The notes beneath the pieces were generated by a model. That model did no database searches, was not told the origin of the DNA, and was given only the letters and a program-made list of their open reading frames with translations. From an uncultured Burkholderiales bacterium (GTDB lineage Bacteria; Pseudomonadota; Gammaproteobacteria; Burkholderiales; Burkholderiaceae_C), in assembly GCA_903880855.1 (NCBI GenBank), contig CAIRQX010000108.1, positions 1 to 38,743 on the forward strand: a stretch of DNA of 38,743 bases. Direction: 5' to 3'. Positions 8,359 through 16,792 of this stretch are shown piece after piece (positions within the stretch are counted from its first letter, which is position 1; the number at the start of each line of letters is the position of its first letter). The position numbers were made by a program, and so were the translations under genes.

Positions 8359-8892
8359 TTACTTATTGGGGTATGCCAAATCAACGCGGCGGTTTTGCGC
8401 CCATGCGGCTTCGTCGTGCCCTTGAATAGCAGGTTTTTCACTGCCAAAGCTCACTGCTTCAAGTTGCTTCTCGCCTACACCATAGACCTTCAATGCGCGC
8501 ACCACAGCGTCAGCACGTTTTTGTCCCAATGCCAAGTTGTATTCGCGTCCACCGCGTTCATCGGCATTGCCTTCCACACGAATAGCTAAGGTCGGCTTGC
8601 TGGCTAAATATTTACCTTGGCGCTCGATCAAAGGACCATCATTGGTTTTGATAACAAATTGGTCAAAGTCAAAGAAAACGCTGCGCTCTTTAGATATCAA
8701 GCTGCTGGGGTTCAAGTGGTCGGCCACGACAGGTGCCACAGCAGACTGCGCAGGAGGAGCAGGACTTACGGGCGCCGCCACTACCGCTTTACCAGTGACG
8801 TCTGCGGTTTCTGCAAGCTTGGTGGTGCTACAGGCTGCAAGCGCCAGGGCGGTAATTACCATAGTAATTCGGGTCAGGTGTGTAGAAAACAT
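8359..8892 (-). CDS. pal: Pal-type OmpA-family lipoprotein
   Basis: 177 residues from ATG 8892. The N-terminus is a lipoprotein signal with lipobox ALAAC (Cys21 becomes lipidated). A Pro/Ala/Val linker leads to a C-terminal OmpA domain that binds diaminopimelate in peptidoglycan: FFDFDQFVI, EGNADERGGREYN, LGQKRADAV and WAQNRRVDL are all present. Length and layout match peptidoglycan-associated lipoprotein, which tethers the outer membrane and works with Tol proteins. No tolB or ybgF is adjacent here; the next gene upstream is divergent. It could be Pal outside the usual tol cluster or a second Pal-like paralogue. Confidence 0.85.
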   Translation of the reverse strand: MFSTHLTRITMVITALALAACSTTKLAETADVTGKAVVAAPVSPAPPAQSAVAPVVADHLNPSSLISKERSVFFDFDQFVIKTNDGPLIERQGKYLASKPTLAIRVEGNADERGGREYNLALGQKRADAVVRALKVYGVGEKQLEAVSFGSEKPAIQGHDEAAWAQNRRVDLAYPNK

Positions 8893-9231
8893 ATTTATAT
8901 AACTCAAAAGATTTAGACCTAATGAGTTTACTCGCGGGTTTTGCACCCCTTGTGACAGGGTAAACATCCATAAATCTTGAAAAGTGTTGTTTTTTTTGAC
9001 ACTTATTTAAAAAACATTATGAATCAACAACATAGCAATTACTCTTCATTTAGTTTCTTTTTAAAATTTTTTGAATACTAATTAACTCTACAAAGTGATA
9101 TTTTTGTCGGTTTTGACCACTTAATCACAAAATTAGCAGTGTTGACGGTAATACAACTACCTATTAAATTCCATTCCCCGCATCTGTTTTTGTTTCTAAG
9201 GCGTTGCGGCAATCGAATCTGGAGTTAGTCA
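8893..9231. other. 339-base AT-rich intergenic region between divergent pal and parA-like genes
   Basis: It must hold promoters for both sides. On the plus strand TTGACA at 8996 is followed after 16 bases by TATGAA, and TTGACG at 9142 is followed after 17 by TAAATT; both are possible sigma-70 promoters for the ATPase operon. A run of eight T precedes the first. No ORF, tRNA or strong inverted repeat was seen. Confidence 0.4.
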
Positions 9232-10227
9232 ATGTCTACTTTCAAAATTTTGGTCACCAGTCAAAAGGGTGGCGTCGGTAAAAGCACCGTATCTGCCAAC
9301 TTGGCGGCTTACATGCGCCGTCAAGGTCAAAGCGTAACTTTGGTCGACTTTGACACCCACGGATCCTCCAGCACTTGGTTGAACCGCGCGCCCAATATCG
9401 GTATCGTGGTGCAGCACCATATCTTGCCGCTCGACCAAGGTGGCAACCGACCTATTCTTGATGCGCGTCTGCATTTGCGACGTGCTGCTAGCAGTTCTGA
9501 CGTGGTGATTTGCGATTTGACGTGGACCGATTCCATCGCTGGCGAGCTGATGTTTGAATACGACTTGGTCATCGTGCCGACTTCTGTTTCAGAAATTGAA
9601 CTTGCAGCCACCGCAGGCTTTTTGAGCCGCCACCGCTGGGTATTTGATTCCGCTATCCACACGCCACCCACATTACTGGTATGTCCCACACGCGTACACA
9701 ACGAACAGATGCAAAGCGATACCTTCACCAAGCAACGCTTTCCTGTCAGCTTTATGTTGTCGCCTCCGGTTTTGGAAGCGCAAAGCGCACGCGAAATGTT
9801 CGAGCGTGGCTATTTGATGGACCTGCCTGACGAATGCGGCACATCTTTCATCGAATTCGGCAAAGCCGTATGCACCGCCCGTGAAATGCGCGCCAGTGCG
9901 CAAGGTATGCGTCAGACGACAGCGTCCACGCGCATCAATACGCTCAATGGCATTCGCACAACCAACCAGTCAAACGCGCTGAATGCACCACCTAAAAACT
10001 TGTTAGCACGTACAAGTACTTTGTCAAACCAATATTCAGTTTTAGGCCGCCATCGCTTGCATAAAGTTGGAGACAGTGCGCCTGCTGAGTCACCAGAACA
10101 GGCAAATACATTTGGAAGACCGACAAAACCAACTGTGCAACCAGCAGTTGAAGAAACAGCAAGTATTACTTCTATGGGTATTCCTCAGTTTCTTAAACGC
10201 ATGTCTATGGGCATCTTGAGCAAATGA
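9232..10227 (+). CDS. ParA/MinD-type P-loop ATPase
   Basis: 331 residues. The N-terminal ~220 are a ParA-like domain: a deviant Walker A, QKGGVGKST at 11-19 with the signature lysine at 12, LVDFDTHGSS as the Walker A' region, and VICDLTW as Walker B. Such ATPases form ATP-dependent dimers that position DNA, chemoreceptors, flagella or other cargo. The last ~110 residues are low-complexity polar sequence ending in a possibly amphipathic helix (IPQFLKRMSMGIL), which could be a membrane-targeting tail as in MinD; that is inference. GGAG lies seven bases before the start. It overlaps the next gene by four bases (ATGA), so the two are coupled. No ParB-like gene or parS site was seen, arguing against chromosome partitioning. 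Confidence 0.82.
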   Translation: MSTFKILVTSQKGGVGKSTVSANLAAYMRRQGQSVTLVDFDTHGSSSTWLNRAPNIGIVVQHHILPLDQGGNRPILDARLHLRRAASSSDVVICDLTWTDSIAGELMFEYDLVIVPTSVSEIELAATAGFLSRHRWVFDSAIHTPPTLLVCPTRVHNEQMQSDTFTKQRFPVSFMLSPPVLEAQSAREMFERGYLMDLPDECGTSFIEFGKAVCTAREMRASAQGMRQTTASTRINTLNGIRTTNQSNALNAPPKNLLARTSTLSNQYSVLGRHRLHKVGDSAPAESPEQANTFGRPTKPTVQPAVEETASITSMGIPQFLKRMSMGILSK

Positions 10228-10754
10228 GTACCGAACCACAATTTTTGTCATTCAAAGGTCTCAAGCAATATTCGCCTGACGACGGCTGGGGACAGGTCAA
10301 TGCTTTGCTGCAATCGCATGCACGCGCGGCGGCGGCTCCCGCAGAAGCACCTCCCGCACCGCAATACAACTACGCACCTGAAAAAGTGCCGACATTGACT
10401 GAAACGCAAGAACCCGTGCATGCGCAAGAAGCGGCCTCACCGATGTTTGACCCTTTGATCAGCGAATTGTTTGACCAACTTCGCGTTGCACCTTCGGATG
10501 AACTCACACAAACATGGCGCACGATTGCTGCTGAAGTCAATTTATTGACACAGCGCATGGCATTGCAACGCGAGCTGCAAGAGCGCGCCCGCAAACTAGA
10601 AGTTGATCTAGTAGATCTTCGTTCATCCATCATGTCGCATCTCAAAGATGTGCAAAACGTAGCGGACCAACAACTCACCTCTGCGCGTCTGCGCTCTGAA
10701 GTCTCAGCCTTGGCGCAAACTAAACTAGCGGCGAAATTGAATCAAAGAAGATAA
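10224..10754 (+). CDS. Unknown partner protein of the ParA-like ATPase, coiled-coil C-terminus
   Basis: 176 residues, no family recognised. The N-terminus (1-25) is polar with aromatic residues, followed by an Ala/Pro linker (33-70). From about 74 onward the sequence is strongly helical with heptad-like spacing (ISELFDQLRVA, LQRELQERARKLEVDLVDLRSS), so a coiled coil is likely. There is no signal peptide or membrane segment, so it is cytoplasmic. The four-base overlap with the ATPase gene implies stoichiometric co-expression, and the protein may be the adaptor that links the ATPase to its cargo; this is inference from context. Confidence 0.65.
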   Translation: MSTEPQFLSFKGLKQYSPDDGWGQVNALLQSHARAAAAPAEAPPAPQYNYAPEKVPTLTETQEPVHAQEAASPMFDPLISELFDQLRVAPSDELTQTWRTIAAEVNLLTQRMALQRELQERARKLEVDLVDLRSSIMSHLKDVQNVADQQLTSARLRSEVSALAQTKLAAKLNQRR

Positions 10755-10783
10755 TTCTTTCCACCGCCTAAGGAGTTAGCCGC

Positions 10784-12406
10784 ATGCTGGAGAAATTAAA
10801 CGAAATCTATCCAGTGCGCTACACCGCATTTTTGGTGTCAGTGGTTTTGCTGGTCTTCACTTTGCTCGGTGCAGGCGTCACAGGCTTAAGCGGTTGGTGG
10901 CCACTATTATTTTTAATCTTAAGCTTGGTCGGCTTGCATGACCTGAAACAAGAACACCATGCGGTATTGCGTAACTACCCAGTCATTGGGCATTTGCGCT
11001 TCATGCTGGAATACATCCGGCCTGAAATTCGGCAATATTTTTTAGAGTCTGAAACAGACGCTACGCCGTTTTCTCGAGCCCAACGTAGCTTGGTGTATTC
11101 GCGTGCGAAGGGTGAAAGCGATAAACGCCCTTTTGGTACGCAACTCGATGTCCGTGCGGTGGGATATGAATGGATCAACCATTCCATTGCAACGACCCAA
11201 CTCACAAGCCACGACTTTCGCATTCAAATCGGTGGCAGTGCATGCAAGCAACCCTACAGCATGAGCCGGTTCAACATCTCTGCCATGAGTTTTGGCGCGT
11301 TGAGTGCCAACGCAGTTTTAGCACTGAACCTCGGCGCTAAGCGCGGTGGATTTGCGCATGACACAGGCGAAGGCTCGATCTCGCGCCACCACCGCACGCA
11401 CGGTGGCGATTTGATTTGGGAAATTGGCTCCGGCTACTTTGGTTGCCGCGATGCATCAGGGCATTTCAGCCCAGAGCATTTCACTCAAAACGTGAAGTCT
11501 GACCAAGTCAAGATGGTCGAGATCAAACTCAGCCAAGGGGCCAAACCTGGACACGGTGGTGTTTTGCCAGGCGCTAAAGTCACTGAAGAAATTGCTGAAG
11601 CGCGAGGTGTGGGTGTTGGCGAAGACTGTGTTTCGCCCTCGAGCCACAGCAGTTTTTCGACGCCGCTAGAGTTGATGCAATTTGTACAACAACTGCGCGA
11701 TTTAAGCGGCGGCAAACCTGTGGGTATGAAGCTGTGTATCGGCCATCCTTGGGAATGGTTTGGCATTGTCAAGGCCATGCTCGAGAGCAAAATTTATACA
11801 GACTTTGTAGTAGTTGACGGTGCAGAAGGCGGCACCGGTGCAGCACCCTTAGAGTTCTCTGACCATATCGGTATGCCGCTGAAAGAAGGTTTGCGTTTGG
11901 TGCACAACACTTTGGTTGGGGCAGGTTTGCGTGAACATATACGTGTAGGCGCGAGTGGCAAGATCGTTAGTGCATTCGATATGGCGCGAGCTTTTGCTTT
12001 GGGCGCAGACTGGTGTAACAGTGCACGCGGTTTTATGTTTGCGCTGGGTTGTATCCAAGCGCAGACATGTCACACGGGCAACTGCCCTACTGGTGTGACT
12101 ACGCAAGACCCCAAGCGCCAAATGGCGTTGGTGGTGCCTAGCAAAGCAGAACGCGTTGAAAACTTCCATCGCAATACCTTAGAAGCATTACAAGAGTTAC
12201 TGGAAGCCGCTGGTTTAAATGAACCCAGTGAACTCTCTCCCCGCCACATCATGCAACGCGTGAGCGAAACACAGGTTTTACATTTATCGGAATTGGTGGA
12301 TACGGTAGCGCCACTCGCATTGCTGCAAAAAGATATCAGCAACTTACCCGTGACCTACCAAGACTGGGCGCTTGCAAGTGCAAGTCGGTTTGGGCTGAAC
12401 GTTTAG
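10784..12406 (+). CDS. Membrane-anchored FMN-binding glutamate-synthase-family protein
   Basis: 540 residues. Two hydrophobic segments (about 14-34 and 37-50) are followed by a domain of the GltB central/FMN type: MSRFNISAMSFGALSANAV, then GAEGGTGAAPLEF, then the 3Fe-4S motif with Cys423, Cys429 and Cys434 in the C-x5-C-x4-C spacing of glutamate synthase and the following HTGNCPTGV. The glutaminase domain and the GXGXG C-terminal domain of full GltB are absent, so it cannot be a complete glutamate synthase. Stand-alone members of this family are widespread and their reaction is not settled. AAGGAG lies nine bases before the ATG. It starts 29 bases after the coiled-coil gene and may belong to the same transcript. 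It converges on the minus-strand cluster, the coding ends overlapping by four bases. Confidence 0.85.
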   Translation: MLEKLNEIYPVRYTAFLVSVVLLVFTLLGAGVTGLSGWWPLLFLILSLVGLHDLKQEHHAVLRNYPVIGHLRFMLEYIRPEIRQYFLESETDATPFSRAQRSLVYSRAKGESDKRPFGTQLDVRAVGYEWINHSIATTQLTSHDFRIQIGGSACKQPYSMSRFNISAMSFGALSANAVLALNLGAKRGGFAHDTGEGSISRHHRTHGGDLIWEIGSGYFGCRDASGHFSPEHFTQNVKSDQVKMVEIKLSQGAKPGHGGVLPGAKVTEEIAEARGVGVGEDCVSPSSHSSFSTPLELMQFVQQLRDLSGGKPVGMKLCIGHPWEWFGIVKAMLESKIYTDFVVVDGAEGGTGAAPLEFSDHIGMPLKEGLRLVHNTLVGAGLREHIRVGASGKIVSAFDMARAFALGADWCNSARGFMFALGCIQAQTCHTGNCPTGVTTQDPKRQMALVVPSKAERVENFHRNTLEALQELLEAAGLNEPSELSPRHIMQRVSETQVLHLSELVDTVAPLALLQKDISNLPVTYQDWALASASRFGLNV

Positions 12407-13629
12407 TCAGCAGGTCTTGGATACTGAATAGGGCGCTCGCGCACTACAGGTGCAGGAGCAGGCTGTGGTGTGGCAGCAGCTTGGGCTGCTGCTCTAGATT
12501 TTTCAGCAGCGCGTTCTGCAGCAGCAGCGCGTTCTGCAGCTAGCGCAGCAGCTTTTTCAGCGGATGCTTTTGCTGCTGCTCTTTCAGCTGCGGCTCTATC
12601 TGCAGCCGCTTTGTCAGCCTGGGTTTTCTGTGGTGGCTTTTCCTCAGGTGCAAAACGCATGGCGGCAGCTCTCTCTGCGGCAGCTTTTTGCGAAGTTAAA
12701 CGCTCCGCCGCAGCGGCTTTTTCTGCAGCAACTGCGCTGTCCGCCGCTTTTTGTGCGAGAGTGGCTGCATTGCTGGCGCTCTTAACTGCTTGTTCATACG
12801 CAGAGGCTTGCAATTTGTCGCGCGCTTGCAAGCTTTGGTTCATTTCTGTGCGCATTTTTTGAATTTCAGCCAGAACCAATTGCACAGGTTGCTGCTTTAA
12901 TTTGTCAGCGTCCATGTTGGCGGCAATCTTGGCTTCCATAGAAGCCAAAGATTTATTCATAGCGAGCAGTTTTGCATCTATCAATTTATTGTTTTGATCG
13001 GCCACCAAATTAGGCATGCCAGACATCACGCGGCCAATTTCGTCCAAACGGTTGGCTACATTCTTTTGCGTGGTGTTGAGTTCTTCTTGTTTGTCTGTAA
13101 TTTCAGAGAAATCAGAATTCGTTTTACCGATGGCACTGATGCTTCCGTCGATCTCGATCATGCGCTTGGACATGGCGTAGGTCATCACGTCCAATTCTTT
13201 GATCGATTTAGTCATTTTCAAAGTAATGCCAAAGAAAAAACCCATGGCGACCAATAAGCTCACGCAAATAGCACCCAACATGACACGGGAATGCAAGACA
13301 TTGCGGCGGTTGGTTTCTTCAATTTTGGCAACCACCATACGCATAGCGCTACTCACATCGGCAGCAATAGATGCTGAGCGTGTTGATACCTCAGCTGAAT
13401 CTAAAACTACTGAGGTCAGCTCCTCAATTTGGCGTGCCACTTCATTGCTATCCAAAGACTGGTTAGCGATTTCTGTCAAACGATCAGCGGTTGCATCTAC
13501 GTCCAAAATAGACTCAGCACCGCCTTCAGACGTGTTTTCACCTGACTCCACTGCGTCCGTCGCTTCGACTTCATCCACCGGCGCTTCGAGCACCGCTGTA
13601 TCGTCCGTGTTTTTTTCAGCTTCCGCCAT
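12403..13629 (-). CDS. Ala-rich coiled-coil protein with one membrane segment
   Basis: 408 residues. The first 115 are acidic then helical and would be cytoplasmic. One hydrophobic segment lies at 116-137. A long helical region (about 138-280) with repeated Asn/Lys/Met-Asp heptads follows, then an extreme low-complexity tail of AAERAAA and AAEKAA-type repeats (about 285-390), ending in Pro/Ala and RERPIQYPRP. No family recognised. It is the last of three genes behind flhB with only two bases to the preceding stop, so it looks like part of the flagellar transcript. The tail resembles a TolA-like stalk and could span the periplasm. A structural or polar scaffold role is inference. Confidence 0.65.
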   Translation of the reverse strand: MAEAEKNTDDTAVLEAPVDEVEATDAVESGENTSEGGAESILDVDATADRLTEIANQSLDSNEVARQIEELTSVVLDSAEVSTRSASIAADVSSAMRMVVAKIEETNRRNVLHSRVMLGAICVSLLVAMGFFFGITLKMTKSIKELDVMTYAMSKRMIEIDGSISAIGKTNSDFSEITDKQEELNTTQKNVANRLDEIGRVMSGMPNLVADQNNKLIDAKLLAMNKSLASMEAKIAANMDADKLKQQPVQLVLAEIQKMRTEMNQSLQARDKLQASAYEQAVKSASNAATLAQKAADSAVAAEKAAAAERLTSQKAAAERAAAMRFAPEEKPPQKTQADKAAADRAAAERAAAKASAEKAAALAAERAAAAERAAEKSRAAAQAAATPQPAPAPVVRERPIQYPRPAD

Positions 13630-13631
13630 GG

Positions 13632-14057
13632 TTAACCCTTTGATTGTTCTTCTAAAACATCTAGCCGCGCGTGCAGCAGTCTGATATCTTCGGTGAGTTT
13701 TTCAGTACGTTTTTGGAATACCTCTATCCATGTATCGACGTGATCAGGCATCTCTTGAGCGTGAATCTCGTCCAATACAGGCAAGGCGTCTAACTCGTCC
13801 AAAACGGAAACGCTGGTTTCTTCGACCTCTGAGGGTGTGGTGGAGACTTCAGGAGGCGTTACCTTCGCCAATTCAGGTGTGTGCGCCGCCTCCGGCTCGT
13901 TCAGGGTGGGGACTTGGGCCAGTTCTTTGGCGGAAAGCCCTTGCGCATCCTCAGGCAGATTGGGCACCTTAAGGTGAGGCACCTTATCTGATTCAAACGC
14001 AGGCTCAAAGGTCTCATGACCTTTGTTGGAGATGATTTCGGCTTCGGTACTACTCAT
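13632..14057 (-). CDS. Small acidic protein with C-terminal coiled coil, unknown function
   Basis: 141 residues from ATG 14057, chosen because AAGGA stands eight bases upstream; a reading from 14123 would overlap the SPOR gene by 49 bases with no ribosome site. The sequence is rich in Glu, Pro, Val and Thr with no signal peptide or membrane segment. The last ~40 residues (WIEVFQKRTEKLTEDIRLL onward) look like a short coiled coil. It lies between the SPOR gene (17 bases) and the Ala-rich gene (2 bases), so the three are probably co-expressed and may form a complex. No family recognised. Confidence 0.6.
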   Translation of the reverse strand: MSSTEAEIISNKGHETFEPAFESDKVPHLKVPNLPEDAQGLSAKELAQVPTLNEPEAAHTPELAKVTPPEVSTTPSEVEETSVSVLDELDALPVLDEIHAQEMPDHVDTWIEVFQKRTEKLTEDIRLLHARLDVLEEQSKG

Positions 14058-14074
14058 GTGTCGATCCTTATCTC

Positions 14075-15613
14075 TTAACCCTTGGTGAGTTGCGCTTTGA
14101 CAGACTTCACGCTGCGCAACCATCCTTTTGCAAGCAAGGGACTCGATTTCATAAATCGATCTGCCTCTGGCTTGGTCTCGAACGGGCCAGCCAACAAAAT
14201 GAAGTAGCGTTTGTTTGTATCTTTTTTTCTTACCTGCATTACCCGAGCTGTGGCGTACGCCGCTTGGCTGCGTTTGAAGGTGAACATTTCGTCTTCCATA
14301 TCAAATGCGGCAAGCTGCAAGACGAAACCGTCATCAGGCAATTGGCTTACCCAATCTGCATCAGATATCTTATCGGCTTGAGTAGCATTAGTTTGAGCTT
14401 CTTTTTTAGGGGGTTCTTTTTTGTCTGGCTCTTTAGCAGACGGTTGCTTGCTTGCAGGTTCCTTGCTAGCTATTTCTTTAGTATCTTTGACAGCAACTTC
14501 TTTAGTGGGTGCAACCACAAGGGGCTCAGAAGCCACGTCGCTTGCAGCAGGTACCGCGCTAGACGCTACAGGCTCCGGCGCACTGGCCACAGGTTCTGGA
14601 GAAGGCGCAGGTGCAGCGGGTGTTCCACGTAATAGGTATTTCTTGAAGAGTTCGGCCTCTTCTAACAACATGTCTTTGTACATAAAGCCAAAAACGGCCA
14701 AAGACATCAGCAATACAAATAAAACCATGCCCCAGCGTGGTTTGCTTGCGCTGCGTTTAAAAACATCTGCCTCAGCTGCTTGCGCAGATGCGGCAGTAGC
14801 GGCGCTAGCGGTAGCGCCTAAAACCGGGGCGCCCAATACAGGTTCTCGCGGTGTTCTCGCATCAAAATCAGAAACGGGGGCTGCTTCTCGCGGTTTATTG
14901 GGTATTGATGCAGGAGCAGGCGCAGGCGCTGAGGCAACCGGGGCGGAAGCAGGTGCAGGTTGCGGCTGGGCTTTTTTACCAAGCCCTGGAATACGCCAAG
15001 ACGTTTTCTTAGGCATATTGAGTTGCTTGAGCGCTTCTTCGGAATCTTCCAAAGACATCGGTTGCAAAACAGGTGGCTCAGATGCAGGTGCTGGATCAGG
15101 TGTGTCAGCCACCCAATCAGAGAGAACACGTTTGGGTTCGCCCGCTTTGGTTTCGACTTCCCATTGCAATAAATTTTTACCAAATGCTTCTAGTTTTTTA
15201 CGGTAGTTGCCTGCACTGTTGATTAGCAAAATCACACTGATATTGCCAGCCGGAAATCCGTTGACCAATCTTGCGAGTAATTGCAACTCAAACTCTTGCA
15301 TCAGAATGGAATCGCGAAATAGCAAGAAGCGACGTGGGGCTAATTTTTTTTCTTTTTCTGTGGCTTGGTTGAGTGTGAGTTCCGACAAGATGTCGTTGAA
15401 GGTTTGCACCAACTGTTCAGAACTGGTGGAAGTACAAAACTCAATGTTTTGTTCACCTGCAGCACGCAAGCGTTCTTCAAACAGGCTACCGTAAAAATCA
15501 AGCACCAAATCATGCTGACTCAAGACAGCCAAATTGATGCTGCCTTCAGTCAACGATTTAAGAAGGATTTCAAACCGTAATCGGTCTCCTGGGCTTTGGA
15601 AGATATCGGTCAT
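14075..15613 (-). CDS. SPOR-domain membrane protein with N-terminal soluble domain (DamX-like layout)
   Basis: 512 residues. An N-terminal folded domain (about 5-165) has alternating helices and strands and no P-loop. A Pro/Ala linker leads to one membrane segment (294-312), then a Pro/Ala/Lys periplasmic linker and a C-terminal SPOR domain (about 430-512: FVLQLAAFDMED, RYFILLAGPFETKPEAD). SPOR domains bind denuded glycan strands at division sites, so the C-terminus should be periplasmic and septum- or pole-targeted. The layout resembles DamX of E. coli but the N-terminal domain is different or highly divergent. It starts 17 bases after flhB on the same strand. A link between flagellar biogenesis and septum-derived poles is an attractive but untested idea. 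Confidence 0.78.
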   Translation of the reverse strand: MTDIFQSPGDRLRFEILLKSLTEGSINLAVLSQHDLVLDFYGSLFEERLRAAGEQNIEFCTSTSSEQLVQTFNDILSELTLNQATEKEKKLAPRRFLLFRDSILMQEFELQLLARLVNGFPAGNISVILLINSAGNYRKKLEAFGKNLLQWEVETKAGEPKRVLSDWVADTPDPAPASEPPVLQPMSLEDSEEALKQLNMPKKTSWRIPGLGKKAQPQPAPASAPVASAPAPAPASIPNKPREAAPVSDFDARTPREPVLGAPVLGATASAATAASAQAAEADVFKRSASKPRWGMVLFVLLMSLAVFGFMYKDMLLEEAELFKKYLLRGTPAAPAPSPEPVASAPEPVASSAVPAASDVASEPLVVAPTKEVAVKDTKEIASKEPASKQPSAKEPDKKEPPKKEAQTNATQADKISDADWVSQLPDDGFVLQLAAFDMEDEMFTFKRSQAAYATARVMQVRKKDTNKRYFILLAGPFETKPEADRFMKSSPLLAKGWLRSVKSVKAQLTKG

Positions 15614-15630
15614 TAGGGCTTTATTGGTGA

Positions 15631-16779
15631 TTAAGAGTTCATCAAGACACCATTGGCGTCAAATTTCATCTCGTCAGGAATTTTTGGGTCCGGCTTGATC
15701 ACTTCTTGGCCTCTTCCGTAAGACTGATTCAGACTAAACACAAAGGCAATCACCTGAGCCACAGCATGGTAGAGCGCCTCTGGAATGGGGTGATCCAACT
15801 TAGTCGTGAAGTATAAGGCGCGGGCTAGCAAGGGCGCCTCAAATAAATACACCCCATGCTTGGTCGCTTCTTCACGAATACGTGCGGCCAATCCGTCATC
15901 GCCCTTGGCCACCAAGATAGGTGCGCCGTCCCCGTTGGGGTCATATGACAATGCCACAGCAAAGTGGGTTGGGTTGGTGATGACAACGTCTGCATCTTTG
16001 ACCTTGGTCATCATCTTGTTGTTCAAAATTTCGCGTTGGCGACGGCGGATCTGGCCCTTGACCTCCGGGTTACCTTCCGAGTTCTTCATCTCGTCTTTGA
16101 CCTCTTGCTTGGTCATCTTGAGTTTTTCGTTCAATTGGTGACGTTGCAAAGGCACATCCACTAACGCAACCAAAACCAAGCCCAAACTCAACCAAAAACA
16201 TGAATCCACAATGATGGTGCCTGCGACCTTCACCGCTTGGCCCAAATCCATTTGCGAAATATTGGTCAAGTCGTTCAAATTGTTCATGACCGACACCAAC
16301 AAAATAGCACCAACCACCAAAAACTTAGCGACGGCTTTACCCAGCTGTATCAATGCGTCAGTTCCAAACATACGCTTCAAACCGGTCATAGGGTTGAGCT
16401 TGCTAAATTTAGGAAGCGCGAGCTTGGGGGAGAAAATCAATCCACCCGACAATGTGGTCGACAAAGCGGCAATCACTGCCATGAGGGCTACTAACGGCAA
16501 CACAATGACAAAGCCGTCGACGATGGCACTGCCAAAAATAGCGGGTAGCAACTCAGCTTTATCAGTGATTTTTCTATCAAACTGCAATTGGCTTTTAAAC
16601 AAATTGCCCATGCTGTTAAACAGATACTGCCCCATCATGGTGAAGAACAAAGTCGCCATCACCATCATGGCCGCAGGCGCAAGTTCTTGTGAACGCGCAA
16701 TCTGGCCTTCCTCGCGCGCTTTGCTGAGTCGCTGCGCCGTGGGTTCTTCGGTTTTGTCTTGGCCGCTTTCTTCTGCCAT
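15631..16779 (-). CDS. flhB: Flagellar export-gate/switch protein FlhB
   Basis: 382 residues, the normal length. FlhB controls substrate specificity of the flagellar type III exporter: after autocleavage, export switches from rod/hook to filament proteins. The N-terminus ESGQDKTEEPTAQRLSKARE is diagnostic, four membrane segments follow, and the autocleavage motif NPTH is at 269-272. The start is 13 bases after fliR. The switch is normally triggered by the ruler FliK, whose gene is not seen in this window. Confidence 0.97.
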   Translation of the reverse strand: MAEESGQDKTEEPTAQRLSKAREEGQIARSQELAPAAMMVMATLFFTMMGQYLFNSMGNLFKSQLQFDRKITDKAELLPAIFGSAIVDGFVIVLPLVALMAVIAALSTTLSGGLIFSPKLALPKFSKLNPMTGLKRMFGTDALIQLGKAVAKFLVVGAILLVSVMNNLNDLTNISQMDLGQAVKVAGTIIVDSCFWLSLGLVLVALVDVPLQRHQLNEKLKMTKQEVKDEMKNSEGNPEVKGQIRRRQREILNNKMMTKVKDADVVITNPTHFAVALSYDPNGDGAPILVAKGDDGLAARIREEATKHGVYLFEAPLLARALYFTTKLDHPIPEALYHAVAQVIAFVFSLNQSYGRGQEVIKPDPKIPDEMKFDANGVLMNS

Positions 16780-16792
16780 ATCGCTTGCCTAA

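Noticed and set aside
9232-10754. Plasmid or chromosome partition (parAB) locus
   Set aside because: No ParB-type protein follows, no parS-like palindromes were seen, and the partner is a short coiled-coil protein.
12470-12862. 130-residue plus-strand Ala-rich ORF
   Set aside because: Mirror of the AAERAAA repeats in the gene on the other strand; the repeat codons keep several frames open.
14421-15206. 261-residue plus-strand ORF rich in Ala, Gly and Ser
   Set aside because: A long antisense frame opened by the Pro/Ala-rich linker codons of the SPOR gene; low-complexity and without a family.
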